Shown one piece after another: positions 59,401-64,000 of a stretch of DNA of 64,000 nucleotides. Position numbers and translations under genes: made by a program. The stretch is from Plazaster borealis. Lineage: Eukaryota > Echinodermata > Asteroidea > Forcipulatida > Labidiasteridae. Below the pieces are notes generated by a model. That model was not told the origin of the DNA, did not search any database, and saw only the letters and a program-made list of their open reading frames with translations. The stretch spans positions 21,012,488 to 21,076,487 of the forward strand of contig CM037474.1 of assembly GCA_021014325.1 (NCBI GenBank), given 5' to 3'. Within the stretch, counting starts at the first letter, position 1; each line of letters starts with the position of its first letter.

Positions 59401-62400
59401 ACAAAAATTAGCTAAGCACAACAAAATTATGCTCACAAGAATAAGGTTACCAGCCAAACTACTATGTCACATGTACAATTTGTGACTGGTATCCTGCTCA
59501 TTTCTGCTTAGCAGACAATTGTTAAGCAATATTTTCTGCTTAAGCAGCTCTATGAAATTGGGCCCTGGTTAAAGCTGCAATTGAAAAACATAATAGTGAA
59601 CATACATCTAAAACCCTGTTGACAGACTGCAAAAGAAACACTCAAGTATGTACAACTTCTTTCTCTCCTTTCCTCAAAGTTAGACCTCGGAGAACAAAAA
59701 CACGATTGGAAAGTTACAAAATTTTTGTCTCTTCGGGCAAGGTCTGCACAAGAGGCAATCAGACAGAGAAAGAACTCTATGCTACATCTAGCCTTCAGCA
59801 TTATATTCACCCAGATGACAAAACAGGTTGCAGGCAGCTTACATATTATCCTCTTGCTAAAGTTCTCTTACCTGATTACCAAGCATACGCTTAGTCTGCT
59901 CAACCTCTCTCTGTAAGTCCTTCCGTTTCTCCAGTAACGACCCGTCATCTTTTGGTCCACCATCAGCTTGAGATTTTACCTTGTCAAAAACAGACTGCAA
60001 GGACAAACCAAGATGTTCAATTACTTTGATTAATTTTGTTGTGAAATTAATTTGGTTTTTTTTATTGAGGAATGAGAAAGACTTGAAAATAACACATTTT
60101 TTTATGACTACTTAAAAAGGGAAAGTTCTGAAAAACCACTTATCTAGAGTAAGGAATGTTAAGACCATAAAGAAGTCACATCGTGTTGATACTGTCTACT
60201 CTTATTGCACCGAGGCCAGGCCCACTTTCTAGGCTCTGCTTACCGCAGAATACTCTACTTACTGTCATCATTCTCCACTTACAGAGTAAGCATCCAATTT
60301 CTGCATTAGCTGTGCAAGAGAAGAATGCAGTGAAGTATGCACAAAGCAAACATTTCTTGCTAACCTGTGGCTAATATGCTTACGTTATTGGTGGTTTTTC
60401 TTCTTCAATAAGCGCCAATTTTTCGCTTACAGTAAAGCAGAGCCATGAAATTGGGGCTTGTTTTCAAATTACGAACTTACAACCAGAGACTTTGAATGAT
60501 GTTTAGATAAATTGGGCAATGTGCACACTGTTTTTTTTTTACTTTAAGTCACAAAGTGGTGACTTAATTCAAGAAAGTACATGATGTATATTCAGTTTGT
60601 GGTAACTCCATGTGTATATATCTGCTTTGCTGTGTATATTTGTATTTGAGAACTTGTCTTGCTATTTATTCTACTGCCGTGGAGTAGATTTCGGAATTCG
60701 GGAGACTATTTAGTTCTGCAAAGAACCGTCTTGCTTATTAAGTGCTACCTGGGGAGGTAGGAAATCGGCCGAGACTACTAATTTCACTTTCTACTCTGCG
60801 GCAGTAGAATAAATAGCAAGACAGTTCTCAAGAACAATCTACACAGAAAAATAGATATACACATGGTATTACCGCAAACTGAATATACATTGATATCTCA
60901 CCATACAATGCCTCATACCCACAAATGTACATGATATAAAACAAACCATCACAAACTGTAACAAGCTTTTATCTCTGCCACCCTACCTACCTGAGTGTGG
61001 GCCAAGCCTTCATTGGCCACTTTCAGCTGAAGCTCTGTCTTCTTCAAGTTGCGCAAATCACGCTCTTTCTCTCGCAGCTTACGTGCGTAGATGTCGTGTT
61101 GGTTCTTCTTCTCCATCTGAATGTGTCGCAATCCAAGGTCAAGGGTCGCCCTAAAGGTCAAGAAAATAGTAAATGAAAACTAGTTATTAAGTTTTACTTT
61201 AAATAAAATTCCCCAAACAGCTAAACATAAAAAGGCCTTACATACCAAATGTTAATAATAGTAATAATACGCAGTTCCCGAAGGGCGTCCCAAGGCACGC
61301 TTTATTTTTTTTCTACAGGTGTGTGTAGAACAATGCTTGAAATTATAAGACCCATTTTACACGTATTATATGTATATGCCAGTCATAAGCCAATTGACCT
61401 GTAACTGCCGTATAGCAAGGGATCACACCCAAGTTTACGATAAAATGGCTTCTGACTGGCACCCCCGAACAAAGATATTGACAGAATAGGGAGACCACCA
61501 ACATTAGGACTAGATAGCTCAGTTTGGTAGAGGGCCAATTAATCCAGAGGTCGCAGTTTCAAATACCACTCAAATACAGTCAATTTTCTTTGCTGAACCC
61601 AAAATTATCTTAAAATCAACCCAGTCCATTTCCCTTGTTGTTTATTACTTGAAAATCCAACTTGTGCAGAATACTGCGATTACTCTTGAGATACAACACT
61701 ACAGGGACACAAAGAGAATTCAATTATTTCTCTCACCTGTCTCCGAGATACACAGCCTCCTTCTCCTTCTCATACTCAAAGTCCTTCATCCTCTGATCAA
61801 ACTTCATCTGCGTCTCCTCCAGGACTCCTTGGCTCTTCTGCTTCTCCCGCTCTAGCTGGAACTTGTCGTCAGTCAGCTGCTGCTGGCGTGCAAGTAGCTG
61901 CTGCAGCTCAGAGCCATAGTTTGTGCAGGTCTCGTCCACCTCGGCACGTTTCTTTTCCACCTCACTGCATGGATTTAAAAATACAAAGATGAAATTGTTC
62001 ATAGGGTTGGGTTGGTAACTAGGTTACCTTTTAACCCTGTGCGTGATAACCAGCCAACTGGTGGTGTTTGCACAGTATCAAGCAGAAGCAGGATTAACCG
62101 AGAAAAAAAACAACATTGAAATCCGTATAGCCTCAACGGTTAAAGTAAGCCGACAGTTAAATAATACAAAAATAAACAAACATTGGGACTTTTCTTGAAA
62201 ATGTTATCTCCAGAAGGACATCCCTTTTGTTGGTCGAACTGTCTACCTTAATCCCCTACAAGATTATTTTCAATCCTCTACAATTTGTTATACATTTTGC
62301 TTTGTACGCCACCACACCTGTGGTTTGTGGTTTTGTGACTATGAAGGCTGGCTGAAGTGTTCTATTATTAATCCTGATCATTTCTAGAAAGTGTATTGAC

Positions 62401-63367
62401 ATTTGCTTCTTTTACAGATCGGCTTATAGTTGAGACTGAAATCGTTGAAAACAGTTGAACAATTAACCAGAAGTGCCATGTTCCGTGTAACCGTTTAGGA
62501 AAAAAAACGTAGATGCACTAACCGTAATTGTTCAGTGTATTTTTTAAATGGAAAATGAAGAATAACAAAAACAACCCATCTTTTGTTTTTCTAACACTCT
62601 AAATTCTCGTTAAGATATCCAAAGACTGTTCAAGTCAAAAATATTCTAAACCGACATGACTGGATTGTTTTCCTTGCACCTCAAACCCACAGATGTACAG
62701 TAATCTCAGTTACCTACTTTCCAACTAAACTGTAAATTCACATCCCCTTGTCTACAAATAGACATCTACTTAGAAATAGACAAAACAATTCAGTCTTATT
62801 CAAATAACGGGGAAACAAGTCATCGCGCCAGTGCAAAAACGTGCATCAGCGCGTACATTGAGCTAGAATTCTTAAAGCTAGACACAACTTTTTTACAATT
62901 TTAAAATTGAGCGTAACATAGGTACTGTTTTAGAAGATACAACGTTTTTGCACTGACATGACGATGTATAAATTGTTGGCACCACAATCCTTATCCAAGT
63001 CGGTTTGCTGATATATTTTCACCTCATTCCAACAACAAAAAACTCCTGTCAGACTCACTTTTTTTGCTTATTCATCTTGTCCATGTCCTTCAGCAGTTGT
63101 CCTGGCAACGAGTGAACCTGGACGAGGTCCTCCTTCAGTTTCTCCTGGTGCTCTACTTCATGTTCCACTTCCTTCCTCTCTAGCTCAATCTGCCTCTGTC
63201 TTGTCGCCAACTCCTCCCGCAGATTCTTGGCCTCTAGCTGCCTCTGGCCAATCTCAAGACGTAGGTCCTCAATGTGTTTATTCAGCTCTTTGGTCTGCTT
63301 GTCGATCTCTTCCTTCTTAGGGAGGCGGCTGTACTCTCGCTCAAGCATCCTCTTCTCTTCCTGAAGA
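47256..63367 (-). CDS. CCDC146: CCDC146 (coiled-coil domain containing 146), C-terminal 805 residues, 12 exons
   Basis: Twelve exons join in frame through GT-AG junctions to give 805 residues and a stop codon. Nearly all of the product is heptad-like coiled coil rich in E, K, Q, R and L. Segments matching the CCDC146 family as I remember it are [78 protein letters not shown] and the tail [17 protein letters not shown]. Vertebrate CCDC146 is about 950 residues, so roughly the first 150 lie right of the window; the first visible exon starts with the third base of a codon, so an upstream exon is required. Known of the family: it associates with centrioles and axonemal microtubules, is needed for sperm flagella in mammals, and its Chlamydomonas relative MBO2 affects ciliary beating. 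Introns carry family A, C, D and E elements and tandem repeats, none interrupting an exon. I see no frameshift or premature stop. Confidence 0.93.
47938..48186 (-). CDS. CCDC146: CCDC146 exon
   Basis: This is an 83-codon phase 0-0 exon. The acceptor is ttgtccctccag and the donor ATG|gtatgt. It encodes [37 protein letters not shown] and ends EDTTMRKM, the last coiled coil before the disordered tail. Confidence 0.92.
49089..49226 (-). CDS. CCDC146: CCDC146 exon
   Basis: This is a 46-codon phase 0-0 exon. The acceptor is gttattctag and the donor AAG|gtatct. It encodes [20 protein letters not shown], then [18 protein letters not shown] and DTLQLAKK, a stretch conserved in the family. Confidence 0.93.
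49269..49602 (-). mobile_element. Family C TTAA inverted-repeat element
   Basis: Minus-orientation copy in the CCDC146 intron left of the acceptor at 49226. It shares tgtgaaaatttcattttaaaag and the acttttcacttcg / aagtgaaaagttt parts but lacks most of the central hairpin. Confidence 0.75.
49693..49849. mobile_element. Family E palindromic element
   Basis: Ends are gggcctaatttcatagagc / gctctatgaattagggcc. It lies in a CCDC146 intron, close to the inverted-repeat element at 49952. Confidence 0.75.
49952..50680. mobile_element. 729-bp nonautonomous DNA transposon with 6-bp target duplication
   Basis: Perfect 37-bp terminal inverted repeats occupy 49952-49988 and 50644-50680 (outer bases ccattgatctctattatatt). 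GTTAGA is duplicated at 49946-49951 and 50681-50686. The interior has no long ORF. It lies in a CCDC146 intron. Confidence 0.88.
50695..50815 (+). repeat. Three 42-bp tandem units
   Basis: tataagcaacctcgttccca followed by gtggtgtacgatctcgcgtc occurs three times with small changes, next to the 729-bp transposon. Confidence 0.85.
51490..52210 (+). repeat. Four tandem ~175-bp units
   Basis: Each unit has tgttgtttagaaggggtttt, gagtgtggggtggacgag, tctattttgtgtttattgtg and gaatgcatttcgtttgtgca. A diverged single unit is at 53570-53745. The array sits in the CCDC146 intron left of the exon at 52387-52515. Confidence 0.88.
52387..52515 (-). CDS. CCDC146: CCDC146 exon
   Basis: This is a 43-codon phase 0-0 exon. 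The acceptor is gctactgtag and the donor CAG|gtaagt. It encodes [18 protein letters not shown], then [16 protein letters not shown], and ends NNKIEQ. The central Gly-Lys-Asp-Leu-Asn-Pro break suggests a kink between coils. Confidence 0.92.
53440..53860 (+). repeat. Diverged copy of the 51.4-52.3 kb repeat region
   Basis: It matches the ~175-bp unit (gtctattttgtgtttattgt, tactgaacgcattccatcc) and then the sequence that follows the main array (gaaatggaatagtccagatc versus aaaatggaatagtacagatt). It lies on the other side of the exon at 52387-52515, about 60 bases from the next exon. Confidence 0.7.
53927..54155 (-). CDS. CCDC146: CCDC146 exon
   Basis: The acceptor is tttgtttacctcag and the donor CAG|gtacag. 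It encodes [18 protein letters not shown] and [15 protein letters not shown], both close to vertebrate CCDC146 as I recall it. It ends in phase 0. Confidence 0.93.
54263..54633 (-). mobile_element. Family A TTAA inverted-repeat element
   Basis: Full-length minus-orientation copy in a CCDC146 intron, about 110 bases from the acceptor of the exon at 53927-54155. TTAA is present at both ends. Confidence 0.85.
54985..55160 (+). mobile_element. tRNA-derived SINE, second type
   Basis: tRNA-like head (tcggtgatctagaggtagga; ggtcgtgagttcgaatcaca) followed by a non-tRNA body. The missing acceptor-stem pairing and the appended body argue against a real tRNA gene. Confidence 0.65.
55166..55390 (-). CDS. 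CCDC146: CCDC146 exon
   Basis: The acceptor is tttttctcgtag and the donor CAG|gttggt. It starts [18 protein letters not shown] and ends [10 protein letters not shown]; Arg- and Glu-rich helix throughout. The reading frame is open from the acceptor, upstream of any Met. Confidence 0.92.
55460..55841 (+). mobile_element. Family D TTAA inverted-repeat element
   Basis: Plus-orientation copy beside the CCDC146 exon at 55166-55390, with caacagaaatcagctgttg and ccaatcctgtaaaatacctt end. Confidence 0.78.
56449..56613 (-). CDS. CCDC146: CCDC146 exon
   Basis: The acceptor is cctttttttcag and the donor AG|gtaaga. It encodes [18 protein letters not shown], a signature stretch of the family, then a coil ending LRTSCQTKE. 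Confidence 0.93.
57789..58048 (-). CDS. CCDC146: CCDC146 exon
   Basis: The acceptor is ctattcatctgcag and the donor AAG|gtaagg. It encodes 86 codons plus two bases, including the conserved [16 protein letters not shown] and the run [17 protein letters not shown]. This is one of the strongest pieces of evidence for the CCDC146 assignment. Confidence 0.92.
58070..58400 (-). mobile_element. tRNA-derived SINE
   Basis: Reverse complement copy with 3' (aataataataat), body (gtgctgcggagcactcggca, tttacgtcccatccgaggac) and box B complement (ccaggactcgaacccacact). It lies beside the CCDC146 exon at 57789-58048. Confidence 0.75.
58488..58827 (+). repeat. Four tandem ~83-bp units
   Basis: agacgtttttctcattgata, ttgcagatttcaatggttca, ggtcatgtttctgaagcaaa, agtagactgtt occur four times with only a few changes. 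It lies in a CCDC146 intron. Confidence 0.92.
58872..59009. mobile_element. Near-perfect hairpin element
   Basis: The arms start tttcaccaaactc and ggcaatgctaagagatagga and are mirrored by tcctatctcttagcattgcc and gagtttggtgaaat. The whole sequence is almost one inverted repeat. A weaker relative may be at about 835-975 (tcgatttcacaaagcac ... ctctttgtgaaatcaa). Confidence 0.7.
59372..59565. mobile_element. Family E palindromic element
   Basis: The best preserved copy, with ends gggcccaatttcatagagct / agctctatgaaattgggccc. It lies in a CCDC146 intron. Confidence 0.82.
59872..59994 (-). CDS. CCDC146: CCDC146 exon
   Basis: This 41-codon, phase 0-0 exon was found by walking splice sites. The acceptor is ggtttgtccttgcag and the donor CAG|gtaaga. 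It reads [19 protein letters not shown], then [18 protein letters not shown] and ends LGNQ. Confidence 0.9.
60583..60893. mobile_element. Long-arm inverted-repeat element
   Basis: Arms of about 100 bp (60583-60690 and 60797-60893) are mirror images with scattered mismatches: tattcagtttgtggtaa / ttaccgcaaactgaata, tattctactgccgtgga / ctgcggcagtagaata. It lies in a CCDC146 intron. Confidence 0.72.
60991..61150 (-). CDS. CCDC146: CCDC146 exon
   Basis: The acceptor is cttgacctttag and the donor CAG|gtaggt. The exon ends in phase 0. It encodes [18 protein letters not shown] and a Lys/Arg/Glu-rich coil ending NEGLAHTQ. Confidence 0.92.
61250..61330 (-). mobile_element. SINE 3' fragment
   Basis: A (taa)n tail and cagttcccgaagggcgtccc match the 3' end of the SINE body in reverse. 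Only the tail region is present. Confidence 0.45.
61500..61615 (+). mobile_element. Degenerate tRNA-like SINE head
   Basis: ctagatagctcagtttggta and ggtcgcagtttcaaatacca are box A- and box B-like, but the cloverleaf does not close. It lies in a CCDC146 intron. Confidence 0.5.
61737..61964 (-). CDS. CCDC146: CCDC146 exon
   Basis: The acceptor is aaatccatgcag and the donor AG|gtgaga. The phase matches both neighbours. It encodes [17 protein letters not shown] followed by a Gln-rich coil ([11 protein letters not shown]) and ends YLGD. Confidence 0.92.
63059..63367 (-). CDS. CCDC146: CCDC146 exon (first visible)
   Basis: The acceptor is ttcacattgcag and the donor AA|gtgagt. The exon begins with one base completing a codon from an unseen upstream exon and ends after two codon bases. 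It encodes a highly charged coiled coil ([18 protein letters not shown] near the start, MDKMNKQK at the end). Confidence 0.92.
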
Positions 63368-63429
63368 CTGCAATGTGAACAGGGTATCCGAACATGCTTC
63401 ATTCAATTCACCTCAATACATGTAACTAC

Positions 63430-63573
63430 TTAACCACTTCACGTCAGTATTTTAAAAAAAAAGGGTTTTTACAAGTCGTTTTCCAGAACCTGTTATTGCT
63501 CTTTGTTCGTGTGAAAAATAATACCGCGGGTGGGCACCGAAAATTAGTAAAAATACTGACGTGAAGTGGTTAA
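63430..63573. mobile_element. 144-bp TTAA inverted-repeat element
   Basis: Ends are ccacttcacgtcagtatttt / aaaaatactgacgtgaagtgg inside TTAA. It lies just upstream of the first visible CCDC146 exon. Confidence 0.72.
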
Positions 63574-63842
63574 AATCACACAAATCTTTATAGAGCCTGG
63601 AATTTCATTTTTGAGATTTTTACAAAGGGCACTTTCATTGAAAAAATCTTATAAGTCTATGGAAATTTTTTGAAGGGGCATCAAGGCCAAGACCAGGAGC
63701 AACAGAGGCCGTGGCCTCCATGTTGTTCCAGGCCTGATTTATGCTGAACAAATTGTAAGCGTCATTGTCAACCAAATTTCAATCTTCATACTATTTGTTA
63801 TGTGAAACTGCAATAAAACAAATGAAGTGGAACGTGACTTCC

Positions 63843-63930
63843 TAATAATAATAATAATAATAATGATAATACAAAGCATTTATATAGCGCTACACGAAGA
63901 ACAAACCGCTTTACAGGAAACAAAATAAAA
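63843..63930 (-). mobile_element. SINE 3' fragment near the right edge
   Basis: (aat)n repeats then gcatttatatagcgctacac and accgctttacagg, a typical reverse-complement SINE 3' end. The remainder may lie beyond the window or be truncated. Confidence 0.45.
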
Positions 63931-64000
63931 CAATAAAAATAAATAAATTAAAAAAACCAGAAACAGAAACAAACAAATTAGGATTGCTCTTGAAACAATT

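Noticed and set aside
61510..61570. tRNA gene
   Set aside because: tRNA-like head with mismatched stems, best read as a decayed SINE.

Overview
The window is eukaryotic nuclear DNA. Its protein genes are split into short exons (58-416 bp) with GT-AG junctions, separated by AT-rich introns packed with inverted-repeat transposons, tRNA-derived SINEs and minisatellites. The gene set (a ciliary coiled-coil gene, two secreted fibrinogen-domain lectin genes, a vertebrate-like tRNA-Trp) and the repeat style suggest a marine invertebrate deuterostome, most likely an echinoderm and perhaps a sea star. The phylum is inferred from gene and repeat character, not proven.

Layout. (1) 3479-13136, minus strand: the 5' part of a coiled-coil protein gene, nine exons including a putative 5-base microexon and a GC-AG intron. 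It continues left of what I could assemble; a rabaptin-like identity is only tentative. (2) 13137-25012: about 12 kb without a protein gene, holding one intact tRNA-Trp(CCA) gene at 20642-20713 (minus) and many mobile elements. (3) 25013-33077 and 38284-43735, both minus strand: two paralogous five-exon genes for secreted fibrinogen-related (FReD) proteins with identical intron phases (1,1,0,1). Both share an N-terminal cysteine-containing domain that I do not recognise. The left copy has lost residues of the FReD calcium site and gained an Asn/Asp/Gln/Gly tail encoded by an 18-bp minisatellite. (4) 47256-63367, minus strand: the last twelve coding exons (805 residues) of CCDC146, a centriole/axoneme coiled-coil protein; its N-terminus lies beyond the right edge.

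Mobile DNA makes up a large share of the window. At least ten copies of a ~370-bp TTAA-flanked inverted-repeat element (family A) are present, with two smaller TTAA families (C and D), a palindromic 160-190-bp family (E), tRNA-derived SINEs, a mariner-type foldback element, and single elements with clear terminal inverted repeats. One of these has a 6-bp target duplication. Tandem repeats include a 74-bp satellite (8.58-9.41 kb), an 18-bp minisatellite that runs into coding sequence (24.55-25.13 kb), an array of CGTGTACGTACACG palindromes (28.1-28.27 kb), ~175-bp units (51.5-52.2 kb) and ~83-bp units (58.49-58.83 kb).

No operon, CRISPR array, bacterial gene or intact autonomous transposase was seen. 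The most interesting material is the FReD gene pair with its unrecognised N-terminal domain and the minisatellite-derived tail of the left copy.
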